Shown here: positions 1-7,900 of the stretch, piece after piece
Layout of the letters: each line of letters opens with the position of its first letter
How positions within the stretch are numbered: position 1 is the first letter of the stretch
Virus record (IMG/VR): IMGVR_UViG_3300005647_000013
Coordinates: 1 to 36,372 of that record
Direction: 5' to 3' (one strand)
From: a virus
DNA length: 36,372 nucleotides
Notes under the pieces: generated by a model
Seen by the model: the letters and a program-made list of their open reading frames with translations, nothing else
The model's database searches: none
Told to the model about the DNA's origin: nothing
Translations under genes and position numbers: made by a program

Positions 1-1505
1 GTAATTTTGGAACAAATAAAGGATTGCCAATATCTTGTAATTTTGGAGTGGTAGAAGATACGATGAACGATATCGCTTATGGTGAATATGAAATGTCGAT
101 GTTAGCAAAGAACGGTGCAGGCACAGCCAAAAATTTTACACCTATTAGAGGTCTTGGTGAAAAATATGGCAAAGATAAATCTGGTACATCGCCTGGTCAA
201 GTTAGTTGGATCCAAAGTTACGCTTCTAAAATAGCAAAGATGTCACAAGGTGGAATGAGACGTGGGTTTTTAACAGCTTGGAATTCAATACTTCATGCGG
301 ACATAGATAGTTTTTTAAACATTGGAATGGACGGTGATCCTAAAGAAGATATAGGATATTCAATTCAAAATATTACAACTGGTGTTACAATTCCAGCTGG
401 AGTTATGGAAAGAATGGAAGAATTGAAAATGATATCACCTAATGAATGGACTGCTGACGATACAAAACTTATGTCGGCATATGCAAAATTAATAAAACGC
501 AGATCTGAAAAGGGATTTCCTTATATTTTATTTGAAGATAATTGCAATAAGGGCAAGGCTCAAGTTTATAAAGACAACAACATGCATATCTTCACCAGTA
601 ATATCTGTACAGAAGTAATAGAGTATTGTGACAAGGACACTGAATTTGCATGTGCTTTATTATCTTTGAATGCATTGCATTATGACGATTGGCCAAAAGA
701 TTTAGTTTGGTTGGGAATGATTATGTTAGATGCAGTAATGGAAGAATATATTAAATTAGCCACAAATTTACCAGGGTTTAAAAAGGCTATGAATTTTGCA
801 AATAAACACCGCGCAGTAGGTTTGGGCTTATTAGGATTTCATAGTTATTTGCAAAAAAATATGATTTCATGGGGGTCGATAGAATCTTATCAAGTAAACC
901 ATAAAATTTTTAAAAGAATGGATGTAGAATCTTTAAAAGCATCTAAAGAACTAGCTAAAGAACTAGGAGAACCAGAAATTCTTAAAGGCTATGGAGAGCG
1001 TTTTACAAGTAGATTGGCCGTGGCACCAAACAAGTCGTCAGGGGAAATAATGGGCGGCGTATCGCAAGGAATTGGGGTTATAAAGAGCAATTACCATGAA
1101 AAGGCGAACGCAAAAAATCAAACAACCTATAAAAATCCATTATTAGTCGAATTGTTAACTAAAAAAGATTTAAATCATCGAGCTATATGGCAAAGTATTT
1201 TAGAAAATAATGGAAGCGTTCAGCATATAACACAATTGACGAAGCATGAAAAGGATGTGTTTAAAACATATGAAGAGGTTTCGCAAGTAGATATAATTAA
1301 ATTGGCAGCGCAAAGGCAAAAATTTATCGATCAGGGCCAGTCCCTAAATTTAATGATATCGCCACACGCAACTGCAAATGATATTCACAATTTAATTAAA
1401 TTGGCACATGAAGAAGGGATAAAGACTTTATATTATCAACATAGTACTAATGGTGCCCAAATATTTAATAGAAGTTTATTGGAATGCTCTGCATGTGATG
1501 GCTAA
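1..1505 (+). CDS. nrdA: Class I ribonucleotide reductase large subunit (5' partial)
   Basis: This is the catalytic alpha subunit that reduces ribonucleoside diphosphates to deoxyribonucleotides for phage DNA synthesis. The reading frame is already open at the left edge (first whole codon at base 3), so the N-terminus lies outside the window and the TTG at 24 is not the true start. The visible part carries LPISCNF with the first redox cysteine, the NICTE motif (bases 600-614) that matches the family N-x-C-x-E active site with the thiyl-radical cysteine, a downstream partner cysteine in FACALL, the LYYQHS tyrosine pair of the radical transfer path, and a C-terminal CSAC pair that re-reduces the active site. 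About 500 residues are seen, against 750 or so for a full subunit. The small subunit is not in the window. The family is certain; the exact subclass is not. Confidence 0.95.
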   Translation, partial: NFGTNKGLPISCNFGVVEDTMNDIAYGEYEMSMLAKNGAGTAKNFTPIRGLGEKYGKDKSGTSPGQVSWIQSYASKIAKMSQGGMRRGFLTAWNSILHADIDSFLNIGMDGDPKEDIGYSIQNITTGVTIPAGVMERMEELKMISPNEWTADDTKLMSAYAKLIKRRSEKGFPYILFEDNCNKGKAQVYKDNNMHIFTSNICTEVIEYCDKDTEFACALLSLNALHYDDWPKDLVWLGMIMLDAVMEEYIKLATNLPGFKKAMNFANKHRAVGLGLLGFHSYLQKNMISWGSIESYQVNHKIFKRMDVESLKASKELAKELGEPEILKGYGERFTSRLAVAPNKSSGEIMGGVSQGIGVIKSNYHEKANAKNQTTYKNPLLVELLTKKDLNHRAIWQSILENNGSVQHITQLTKHEKDVFKTYEEVSQVDIIKLAAQRQKFIDQGQSLNLMISPHATANDIHNLIKLAHEEGIKTLYYQHSTNGAQIFNRSLLECSACDG

Positions 1506-1513
1506 AAAATAAA

Positions 1514-1545
1514 TTTGGATAAGTGAATTATTTTACTTATATTCG
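1514..1545 (+). promoter_or_regulatory. Bacteroidota-type promoter, conserved spacer class
   Basis: TTTG at 1514-1517 is followed after exactly 20 bases by TATATTCG at 1538-1545. This fits the Bacteroidota primary sigma consensus (about -33 TTTG, -7 TAnnTTTG). The spacer contains GTGAATTATTTTAC (1523-1536), nearly the same as in the promoter before the sliding clamp. It lies between the nrdA stop and the 99-residue gene that starts at 1569. Confidence 0.7.
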
Positions 1546-1568
1546 TTAAAACTTAAAAATAATATTAA

Positions 1569-1868
1569 ATGGAAACGACAATAGTATTTGGTTATAAAGA
1601 CGTAGACAAACCGGTTATATTAAAATCCTGCAAGATTGTATTAGAAAAAACAAATCCAGAATTAGATGAGGCCATAGATGGACTTAATGGCGTAATATTA
1701 ATATCTGAAAATGATCCAACATTTGATATTTTCAATTATTTATCTAAACAAGGTTTGATGAAATTTAGACAAGTTGAAAATACTAACGATGTTACTAACG
1801 ATCTAATAGAAACTATAATACTTCAACAATTAGATAGTGAACTTGTTTTAAGTACGACTATTTATTAA
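1569..1868 (+). CDS. Hypothetical protein, 99 aa
   Basis: I do not recognise this protein. It is acidic, with no membrane segment, signal peptide or cysteine cluster. A short hydrophobic stretch near residues 40-46 (NGVILIS) suggests a small soluble alpha/beta fold. It is the first gene after the promoter at 1514-1545, with a leader of a few dozen bases rich in A, and it is separated from the next gene by 14 bases, so the two are probably co-transcribed. The start is the first ATG downstream of the promoter. Confidence 0.65.
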   Translation: METTIVFGYKDVDKPVILKSCKIVLEKTNPELDEAIDGLNGVILISENDPTFDIFNYLSKQGLMKFRQVENTNDVTNDLIETIILQQLDSELVLSTTIY

Positions 1869-1882
1869 AAAAGGAATTTAAA

Positions 1883-2374
1883 ATGGACAAGAAAATTTGG
1901 AACGAAGTAAAGCAGGAAAGATTATACGAAAGCACTTCTGCACTTCAAAAACTTAGAAATAAGTATACTCCCGAAATATTAAAAAATGGCGGCGATGCAA
2001 GGGATGAACTAGAAGCTTCACTACCATCTATTACAATACCATTTCCACCAACGGCGAGACCAAAAACAACTAAAGGATATAAACTAAAATATTCAGCGGC
2101 TCAAAGTATACTTTCTACTAGAACTACAAAAAACCTAGCAACAATTTCTGGCAGGTTAAATGTAAAATGGAAAGACATATATGTATTACCAATAATTCAA
2201 TTGGGCAATGGTTTCAGAGCAAGCAATAAATTGCAATTTGGATTAGCAATATTTGGAACATCGGCTGACGGAAAAACAGTTGCATTGGAAGTCCAAAAAG
2301 GAAACCGAGCTGGATCCGGCAATACATTTGTTCACGTAGAAGGCAATAAAAAGACTAAGATAACTTATTTTTAA
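1883..2374 (+). CDS. Hypothetical protein, 163 aa
   Basis: No family is recognised. The N-terminal 50 residues are charged and probably helical. A proline-rich linker (SITIPFPPTARPKTTKGYK, residues about 49-67) leads into a basic C-terminal half with predicted beta strands. There is no signal peptide or membrane segment. The start ATG follows an A-rich AAAAAAGGAATTTAAA leader. The basic charge and linker would suit a nucleic-acid-binding role, but that is only a guess. Confidence 0.65.
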   Translation: MDKKIWNEVKQERLYESTSALQKLRNKYTPEILKNGGDARDELEASLPSITIPFPPTARPKTTKGYKLKYSAAQSILSTRTTKNLATISGRLNVKWKDIYVLPIIQLGNGFRASNKLQFGLAIFGTSADGKTVALEVQKGNRAGSGNTFVHVEGNKKTKITYF

Positions 2375-2405
2375 GTCAATTACATAGAGGAGAAAGTCTT
2401 CTTTT

Positions 2406-2441
2406 AAAAGTTGTTTTTTAGGTTGATTCCTAGCAACTTTT
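2406..2441 (+). terminator. Hairpin in the intergenic region (possible terminator or leader structure)
   Basis: AAAAGTTG (2406-2413) pairs with CAACTTTT (2434-2441), and inside it TAGG (2419-2422) pairs with CCTA (2429-2432), separated by an asymmetric T-rich bulge. It sits in the 87-base gap before the gene at 2462. No long T-run follows, so a classical terminator is not certain; it could be an attenuator or a leader structure. Confidence 0.3.
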
Positions 2442-2461
2442 CCAACAAAATAACTTAACTT

Positions 2462-3097
2462 ATGCATTTAGCAAAAGACCAACATCATAACGATAGATTG
2501 GTACAGGACCTCTTAAAAGAGGCCTATGGAAAGGAGGGACCTACAATTGAAGATTTAATTAGAGATGGATTAATAGCAGGCTCAAATTTAGCAGAGGTTG
2601 CAATATCTAGAAAATCGGGAATTGATTTGTGCCCCGAAGGTATTTATCGAGACTTAGTTGACGATACAGATGTAAAGACAATTACTGTTCAGAAAAAGTC
2701 TTTTTTTAGAGTTAAAAATGGCAAAAAAACAAAAGAAAGAGTACCAAGATATCAAGCAGTTGTAAAACATTGTCACAAAAAAATTGGAGTACTTCGTGTA
2801 ATTTGTTATAATCCATTTTCTGGTAAGTATTTTTATTTTATGATACCACCATCTGCATATATTGCGGTAAAGAATATTACTATTGCATTTGACAAAGAAA
2901 CTCAAGAATGCAATAGTCAATATCAAGCATATTTAGTAGAATCATTTGATGATGTATGTAAATCATTATCTTTAAGAGAAAAAATAGATCAATTAGTTTG
3001 CAATATCGATAAGAAAAATGCAACTGAATCTATGGACAAATTAATGACACTTATAAATGAAAAAAATGGATTTAAACAAGATACAGCCAATAGTTGA
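2462..3097 (+). CDS. Hypothetical protein, 211 aa; possible nuclease-like fold
   Basis: I cannot assign a family with confidence. Residues about 65-75 read DLVDDTDVKTITV, which resembles the D-(x)-D-x-K core strand seen in several type II restriction enzymes. The later part has two beta-rich stretches (residues about 100-117 and 119-135), the second containing KYFYFMIPP. There are no membrane segments. The 3' end overlaps the start of queE by 41 bases, so the two genes are tightly coupled. If it is a nuclease, its place beside a DNA-modification gene would make sense, because the phage's own DNA would be protected; this is inference. It could equally be an unrelated phage-specific protein. 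Confidence 0.6.
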   Translation: MHLAKDQHHNDRLVQDLLKEAYGKEGPTIEDLIRDGLIAGSNLAEVAISRKSGIDLCPEGIYRDLVDDTDVKTITVQKKSFFRVKNGKKTKERVPRYQAVVKHCHKKIGVLRVICYNPFSGKYFYFMIPPSAYIAVKNITIAFDKETQECNSQYQAYLVESFDDVCKSLSLREKIDQLVCNIDKKNATESMDKLMTLINEKNGFKQDTANS

Positions 3098-4913
3098 AAT
3101 TTACCCAGCCGTACAGGGAGAAGGAAGCCGCGCAGGAATGCCCACAATCGTAGTTCGGACTTCCGGATGTACACATAGATGCCATGTGAAAGTTCCTGGC
3201 AGGGCGGACCCAATAGTATTTAATGCTAATGGTAAAGGTATAAAAATGTGGGATGTAAAAGTAGGAGATCGAATCTTAGCTTGGGATGAATTATCATCGT
3301 CTATTCAAGAAACCACTATAAATGACATAGAAATAAATGACATAAGCGAATATGTAGTAGTTAAATTAAAAAATGGCCACCAACATTTCAATGTAACACC
3401 AGAGCATCCAGTACTTACAACTCGTGGATGGAAAATGGCTGCAAATTTACTAGAAACTGATGAATTAGTACATTGTTCTGGAAAAATGCGAAATTCTCGA
3501 CGCATGCGAAAATATAATCCAATGTTTAATTCGGATATTGCTAAAAAAACGCATTCGCATCCAAATACGAGACATTTTGGGGACGAATCTGGATTATTGG
3601 AATTAACGCATGAAAGACGATTAGAAAAAAGAGGAACGTTACACCCGGATGGTTTATTATCGGAAACTGAAATAAAAGACAAATATGACAGGATATCCGA
3701 CAATATGAAAGCGAATAATCCAATGTTCAACCCAAATACTGTTCAAAAAGCAATTTCAACTAGAAATAAAAACGGGTATGGATTAGGATGGAAAATGGGA
3801 CAGGGCATGTCCGGACCCGAAAAGAGGTTTTGGAACATTATTAAAGCCGCAGGACTGAACGATCAAATATGGTTTACTGGTGATGGAGAATTTAGTTTGA
3901 AATGCAAGGGAAAAATAAAGGTACCAGATTTCAAGGTTCACGGCGAAAATAAATTTATTGAAGTAGGCGAAGAAGTTTCAACATTTAGACCAAATTGGAA
4001 TGATTATGATAAAGAATTAAATGAAATATATTCCAAATCAAGTCTACCAAATACAAAATATTTGGCAATCAATATGGCTGCTCACGATGATGAAACTATT
4101 TTGAAGAAAGTTAATACATTTTTAACAAATGGTATTAAAATTGAATCTATTAAGAGAATTAAAACTAAGTCTTTATATAAATCATATAATTTTCATTGTA
4201 ATGAATACAATAATTATTTAGTTAGAGTTGGTAGGCATCAATCTATAGTTTCTCACAATTGTTGGTTCGGAGAAAAGGGCGGATTTTGCGATTCTTGGTA
4301 TACTTCAATTCATCCAGAGAAAGGAAAATTTAGCATTCAGAATGTATATGACGAATACAAAAAATATCCATATATTAAAGAAATGATGCTAACAGGTGGT
4401 TCGCCTACAATGCATATGAAAATTGTAAATGAATTAAATAACTTCTGTATTGCCAACAGCATTGTAATGACAATTGAAAGTGAAGGCTCCCATAAATTAG
4501 AACTGGACCGCAGAATAGGATTATATAGTTTAAGTCCTAAATTTTCAAATACAATACCAAAGTTAGGCATTAAAACACCTAAAGGAAAGATTGTAGATGA
4601 GAAAATGATTAAACAACATAATAAATATCGGTTGAATAAAGAAGCAATTCTTCATAATATATCTGGTTATCAATCTAAGGATTATCATTACAAGCCAGTC
4701 TGGGATGGAAGCGAACAGGCATTAAAGGAAATAGAAGACTTTAGGGTAGAGTTTAATATTCCAAAAAGTAAAACATACGTCATGCCGGCCGGAGATAATA
4801 GACAATCTTTATTGTTTACATATCCAGCAACTATTGAGATGTGTATTCGAGAAGGATATAATTTTACAGGCAGGCCTCATATAATCGCATACGATAATTT
4901 AAGAGGGGTTTGA
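3057..4913 (+). CDS. queE: 7-carboxy-7-deazaguanine synthase QueE, interrupted in frame by an intein
   Basis: QueE is a radical-SAM enzyme that converts 6-carboxytetrahydropterin into 7-carboxy-7-deazaguanine, the third step to preQ0. The extein begins with EIYPAVQGEGSRAGMPTIVV (QGEG, RxGxP) and runs to SGCTHR (residue 41). An intein of 360 residues (42-401) follows, and the extein resumes with CWFGEKGGFCDSWYT. After splicing, the cluster motif reads C-x3-C-x8-C, an expanded version of the family's C-x3-C-x2-C. The SAM-binding TGGSPT motif follows. Removing the intein leaves 258 residues, normal for QueE. The ATG at 3057 overlaps the previous gene; a second ATG at 3066 is also possible. With folE, queD, queC and dpdA elsewhere in the window it completes a DNA-modification pathway. 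Confidence 0.93.
   Translation: MKKMDLNKIQPIVEIYPAVQGEGSRAGMPTIVVRTSGCTHRCHVKVPGRADPIVFNANGKGIKMWDVKVGDRILAWDELSSSIQETTINDIEINDISEYVVVKLKNGHQHFNVTPEHPVLTTRGWKMAANLLETDELVHCSGKMRNSRRMRKYNPMFNSDIAKKTHSHPNTRHFGDESGLLELTHERRLEKRGTLHPDGLLSETEIKDKYDRISDNMKANNPMFNPNTVQKAISTRNKNGYGLGWKMGQGMSGPEKRFWNIIKAAGLNDQIWFTGDGEFSLKCKGKIKVPDFKVHGENKFIEVGEEVSTFRPNWNDYDKELNEIYSKSSLPNTKYLAINMAAHDDETILKKVNTFLTNGIKIESIKRIKTKSLYKSYNFHCNEYNNYLVRVGRHQSIVSHNCWFGEKGGFCDSWYTSIHPEKGKFSIQNVYDEYKKYPYIKEMMLTGGSPTMHMKIVNELNNFCIANSIVMTIESEGSHKLELDRRIGLYSLSPKFSNTIPKLGIKTPKGKIVDEKMIKQHNKYRLNKEAILHNISGYQSKDYHYKPVWDGSEQALKEIEDFRVEFNIPKSKTYVMPAGDNRQSLLFTYPATIEMCIREGYNFTGRPHIIAYDNLRGV
3180..4259 (+). mobile_element. Intein in QueE with PD-(D/E)XK-type homing endonuclease domain
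   Basis: The intein begins at Cys42 (3180-3182) and ends with SHN (4251-4259), followed by Cys as the +1 residue. Splicing block A includes VKVGDRILAWD. Block B holds the TPEH motif (family T-x-x-H). Block F reads SYNFHCNEYNNYLV and block G IVSHN. Between the halves are two NPMFN motifs resembling NUMOD3-like DNA-binding segments and a nuclease domain that starts at SGPEKRFWNII, with VPDF (Asp291) and FIEVGEE (Glu302) as probable metal-binding residues, similar to the Vsr-like fold used by EDxHD homing enzymes. All splicing residues appear intact, so it should be active. Confidence 0.9.
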
Positions 4914-4926
4914 TTAAAAAAACAGT

Positions 4927-5160
4927 ATGGATAAGCCAGAGATAATTGAAATTAAAAAATGGTTAAAAGAAAATATGACTTTAACAGTTAGTGAAGAGGG
5001 ATATGGTTTTAATGGATCTCATTCTGTAATTCGGTTAGAGATTGCTGGCGAAGTTATTAGTGAAGATTATATTGATATAAAAAAAGATCAATTTGATTTT
5101 TCTACATTTGATTTTGGTGCCTGGAGACCAATTACTTCAGAAGAGAAGACTCAGTCGTAA
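4927..5160 (+). CDS. Hypothetical protein, 77 aa
   Basis: Unrecognised small acidic protein. It starts 13 bases after queE and is likely in the same transcript. The N-terminal 18 residues look helical, and the rest has alternating hydrophobic residues (VIRLEIAGEVI) typical of a small beta sheet. There is no signal peptide or metal-binding motif. Confidence 0.6.
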   Translation: MDKPEIIEIKKWLKENMTLTVSEEGYGFNGSHSVIRLEIAGEVISEDYIDIKKDQFDFSTFDFGAWRPITSEEKTQS

Positions 5161-5217
5161 ATCATTACGGTGAACTTTGGCAATAATTTGATACTTATAA
5201 ATAAAAGGGTTTTAATT

Positions 5218-5700
5218 ATGAGATATTTTATTATAATATTATTAGCATTTGTATTGAATTCATGCACTAATGATACACCACAAGCTAGAGTGGCACCACC
5301 TACTCAAACAGAAGCCTTGTCTACTTATTATTGGGTATACGATGACTTTGCACCAATGGAAAATGATGTTTGTTGGTATTTTTATGCAGACAACGGAGTA
5401 AAGAATTGCAATTTAAAATTTTTATATGATTGTGATTCTCTGACAGTAACAGATACATTGACATTAGGAATTGAACCAGAAATAGGAAACGCATTTTACG
5501 TAATGGATTCAATTGAAATGGATAGTATTAATACTTATCATTTTTTGCAAGGAAGAGAAACATATAAAGGCGTATTCAATAATAATGGAGTATGTGACAA
5601 GTATATTAATTCTAGAGTATTTGCCTTTGCAATCGAAATCAAAGCAACAGATCAATTTATATTTGAATTTGGAGACACGTTATTTATAAACAAAAAATAA
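5218..5700 (+). CDS. Secreted lipoprotein, 160 aa, unknown function
   Basis: The protein opens with a signal peptide (MRYFIIILLAFVLNSC) that has a lipobox, LNSC, so the cysteine at residue 16 should be lipidated after export. The mature part is rich in aromatic and acidic residues and probably beta-stranded, with paired cysteines. An upstream in-frame GTG at 5170 would put 16 residues before the signal peptide, so the ATG at 5218 is preferred. Phage lipoproteins commonly alter the infected cell surface, for example in superinfection exclusion, but nothing here fixes the role. A second lipoprotein gene lies at 27651. Confidence 0.75.
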   Translation: MRYFIIILLAFVLNSCTNDTPQARVAPPTQTEALSTYYWVYDDFAPMENDVCWYFYADNGVKNCNLKFLYDCDSLTVTDTLTLGIEPEIGNAFYVMDSIEMDSINTYHFLQGRETYKGVFNNNGVCDKYINSRVFAFAIEIKATDQFIFEFGDTLFINKK

Positions 5701-5704
5701 AGGA

Positions 5705-5971
5705 ATGAAAACGTTATTGGGGGAAACAATTAATACTGAAACTAGGGGAATTTTATATATAAATAAATTTGATGGTAATAGTATTAAAGTTATACGGGAA
5801 ATCCAATTCCAAGATACATTTTTAGCACTTACTTATTTTGCGGAAATACCAAATCCAGAAAGTGAATTGGTAACTGGTAATACTTACGTCGAATTGGTAG
5901 AAAATAATTTTAAGCTAAAAAAGAAATTTAATACTCCGAAATATATAGAATCATTAAGATTATGTCTGTAA
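5705..5971 (+). CDS. Hypothetical protein, 88 aa
   Basis: Unrecognised small protein that starts four bases after the lipoprotein stop. It has alternating hydrophobic residues (GILYINKFD, ALTYFAEIP) that suggest a compact beta-rich fold. Its last codons overlap the next gene by 10 bases, consistent with coupled translation. Confidence 0.6.
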   Translation: MKTLLGETINTETRGILYINKFDGNSIKVIREIQFQDTFLALTYFAEIPNPESELVTGNTYVELVENNFKLKKKFNTPKYIESLRLCL

Positions 5972-6249
5972 CACTTCCAGCAATATATAATAAATTAACT
6001 CGATTGCAAAAAATACGAGTTAGAGAAGAATACATTAAATTACAAGATGGTAATTGCTTTTGGTGTAAAGAATCATTAAAATTACCACCACCAATTAACA
6101 TTCAAAGTACAGAAATTAATTTAAATCTTTTTCCACCAAATATGCTTAAATACCCAATTCATTTGCAGCATGATCACTCTACTGGATTAACAGAAGGAGC
6201 AGTTCATGCCAGATGCAATTGTGTTATGTGGCAATATTATAATAGATAG
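5962..6249 (+). CDS. HNH / endonuclease VII-like protein
   Basis: The 95-residue protein has the layout of a beta-beta-alpha metal nuclease: a CFWC zinc pair (residues about 31-34), a catalytic-looking HDHSTG (about 70-75), and a C-terminal ARCNC pair followed by a short helix. H-D-H-x-T-G followed by a cysteine pair with Asn is typical of the recombination endonuclease VII family, which cuts branched DNA in phages such as T4 (gp49). It is shorter than T4 endonuclease VII (157 residues) and lacks the dimerisation and C-terminal parts, so it may be a small HNH nuclease with another job. It is embedded in a run of small genes. Confidence 0.65.
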   Translation: MSVTLPAIYNKLTRLQKIRVREEYIKLQDGNCFWCKESLKLPPPINIQSTEINLNLFPPNMLKYPIHLQHDHSTGLTEGAVHARCNCVMWQYYNR

Positions 6250-6252
6250 ATA

Positions 6253-6483
6253 ATGACAGATGAAATTTCGCAAAGATTGTATAGACCGCAATTAACAAAA
6301 AGAAATCAAATTAAATTTGATTATTTTTCTCCAGAAGACAATTCATTTATTATAATGATAAGGTCGACAGGGCATTCAATTAGTCCAGAAGAGTATCATG
6401 TTATATATGAAGACCCTCATTTTACTCATCATAAAATATTAACAGCAGGCCAAATATTAGAAACTTATGATATTGTTATTTAA
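6253..6483 (+). CDS. Hypothetical protein, 76 aa
   Basis: Unrecognised soluble protein that begins three bases after the HNH-like gene. It has several histidines (EEYHVIYEDPHFTHHK, residues about 47-62) but no clear metal motif. It ends the gene run before the promoter at 6486-6517. Confidence 0.55.
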   Translation: MTDEISQRLYRPQLTKRNQIKFDYFSPEDNSFIIMIRSTGHSISPEEYHVIYEDPHFTHHKILTAGQILETYDIVI

Positions 6484-6485
6484 AA

Positions 6486-6517
6486 TTTGCTTTTTCTAAT
6501 TTAAAATGTTATATTTG
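6486..6517 (+). promoter_or_regulatory. Bacteroidota-type promoter
   Basis: TTTG at 6486-6489, exactly 20 bases, then TATATTTG at 6510-6517. This is the best match in the window to the Bacteroidota consensus, including the final G of TAnnTTTG. Its spacer lacks the GTSAAW motif found in other copies. It lies 16 bases before the ATG of the SLOG gene, so the leader would be very short. Confidence 0.7.
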
Positions 6518-6533
6518 TAATTAAATACACTTT

Positions 6534-6956
6534 ATGAAAACATTAGGAATAACTGGTACGCGAAAATCTTTAACAATAAAACAGGTAAAAGAGTTAAAAG
6601 AATTGTTAATTAATTTTTATGAAACTGAAGATTTTAAATGGTTGGTAACTGGTATGTGTAGTGGCGCAGATGAAACGGCAAATAATATGGCTAGAGATTT
6701 GGGTTATAAGACAATAGGGAGACCAGGTTCTACAAATCAAGCAAATTCTTTTAAAGTTGATATTGAATATGACGCCAAACCTTTTATGGTTAGAAACCAA
6801 GACATTATCGACGAATGTGAAATATTAATTGGATTACCAAATACAGAATCTGAATTATTAAGAAGTGGGACTTGGGCGACATTAAGAAAGGCAAAAAAAC
6901 AATCTAAAAAATTGATAATTATATACCCTTCAGGTAGAATAGAAACAAACTTTTAA
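6534..6956 (+). CDS. SLOG-domain Rossmann protein (YspA/DprA-like)
   Basis: The 140-residue protein has the SLOG layout: an N-terminal strand ending LGITGTRK, a GMCSGADETA nucleotide-binding loop (residues about 41-50), and a C-terminal RSGTWATLRKAKK segment that closes the site. SLOG proteins bind nucleotides, nucleotide-derived signals or nucleic acid; members include DprA, LOG cytokinin-activating enzymes and the DUF2493/YspA group. It has its own promoter just upstream and is followed three bases later by a small unknown gene. A second SLOG protein lies at 27242. The ligand cannot be told from sequence. Confidence 0.75.
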   Translation: MKTLGITGTRKSLTIKQVKELKELLINFYETEDFKWLVTGMCSGADETANNMARDLGYKTIGRPGSTNQANSFKVDIEYDAKPFMVRNQDIIDECEILIGLPNTESELLRSGTWATLRKAKKQSKKLIIIYPSGRIETNF

Positions 6957-6959
6957 GTT

Positions 6960-7286
6960 ATGAGAAGATATATTGATATAATAGTTGATGCTAAAGATGG
7001 TATAATACCAACTCATGAAGAATGTTATTTAGCACTCTTAGCATTGTCTGCACATAATCATTTTGTTGAAGGGCATATGAATTCCCTAGAAGAGAATAAA
7101 AATAAACCAGATCATGTTAGGTTATTTGGTTTAAATTTAAGAACTAAAAATTTTAGGAAGAACTGTATGAATTTTCGGAAATTATCCCCTAGGAAATATT
7201 TGGGGGAAATGGGAAATCCTTTCAATAAAAATGCATTTAAAGATGCATGCCAAGAAATTATTTCAAATTTTACCAAAAATACATAA
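6960..7286 (+). CDS. Hypothetical protein, 108 aa
   Basis: Unrecognised protein with a hydrophobic helix (YLALLALSA, residues about 23-31) and a basic C-terminal half. It is not a clear membrane protein. It sits between the SLOG gene and the broken sir2 gene, with two to three bases to each, and is probably on the transcript from the promoter at 6486. Confidence 0.55.
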   Translation: MRRYIDIIVDAKDGIIPTHEECYLALLALSAHNHFVEGHMNSLEENKNKPDHVRLFGLNLRTKNFRKNCMNFRKLSPRKYLGEMGNPFNKNAFKDACQEIISNFTKNT

Positions 7287-7288
7287 TC

Positions 7289-7435
7289 ATGAAAATAGTA
7301 GTTTTATCAGGTGCTGGAACATCAAAGGAATCTGGCATTGAAACATTTCGAGGGTCCAGCGGGACTTGGAATAACGTAAAGATTGAAGATGTAGCAACAA
7401 CAAGTAGGCATCTCGTCAGCGTCAACATCAATTGA
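7289..7435 (+). pseudogene. 5' fragment of a Sir2-type NAD-dependent deacylase gene
   Basis: From the ATG at 7289 the product reads [20 protein letters not shown] and continues RGSSGTW, the N-terminal NAD-binding signature of sirtuins (GAG-x-S-x-x-SGI-x-x-FRG). After EDVATT (about residue 37) the similarity stops; a few unrelated codons lead to a TGA ending at 7435, giving 48 residues. Full Sir2 proteins are over 220 residues, with an NxD motif, a catalytic His and a zinc site, all missing here. The sequence that follows encodes part of a different protein in another frame, so this looks like a deletion junction. The stub cannot be an active deacylase. Confidence 0.8.
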
Positions 7436-7457
7436 TGGATCTATTAGTTTTCATTAT

Positions 7458-7898
7458 TTGGATTATTTCTATGAAATTGCAGTAGATGAAGAAATTTATA
7501 ATACATTTCTCAATGTCATTAAAAAGCTACTAAACCATGAAATGGTGCATGTAATACAATTCGCAAAATTAAGAGCAAAGGTTGGTCGATATGGTGCAAC
7601 ATCTATATTGAATAAAGCTAAGTGGAAACATAATAGTGAAAGAGGATATTTAATTGATAAAATGGAAATACAGGCGTTTGCATCAGAGGCAGTTGCCGAG
7701 TTCAGAAACATAGGATATACTGATGCGGCAATTATCAACAAATTGCGAAATTTAAATAATAATAATATTCATCCATCTCCATATGAATCGGATTCATTTT
7801 TAATATATTTTGAAAGTTTTTATGAATATGGAGAAACTCGAGAAGATAAGAAAGTGTGGAGACGATTTGTTAAAAATATGATTAATTTTATACTCTAA
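7458..7898 (+). pseudogene. Zincin-like metallopeptidase, N-terminus apparently lost
   Basis: The protein carries HEMVH (HExxH zinc site, residues about 28-32) and, some 40 residues later, KMEIQAFAS with a glutamate that could be the third zinc ligand, as in gluzincin-type peptidases. No ATG exists before the motif: the frame is open only from 7395, where it emerges from the sir2 fragment, and the first usable start is the TTG at 7458. The open codons from about 7413 ([18 protein letters not shown]) look like genuine protein, which suggests the natural N-terminus was removed by the same deletion that truncated sir2. It may still be translated from the TTG. The substrate is unknown. Confidence 0.55.
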
Positions 7899-7900
7899 AT

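Noticed and set aside
3305-3730. Reverse-strand open frame of 141 codons within the QueE intein
   Set aside because: It overlaps a well-supported coding region on the + strand and has low-complexity hydrophobic content; no promoter or start context is seen.
5170-5217. GTG start for the lipoprotein gene
   Set aside because: It would place 16 polar residues before the signal peptide; the ATG at 5218 gives a normal lipoprotein signal.
7289-7435. Sir2 stub as an active small protein
   Set aside because: It lacks the NAD-binding second half, catalytic His and zinc site, so deacylase activity is impossible.
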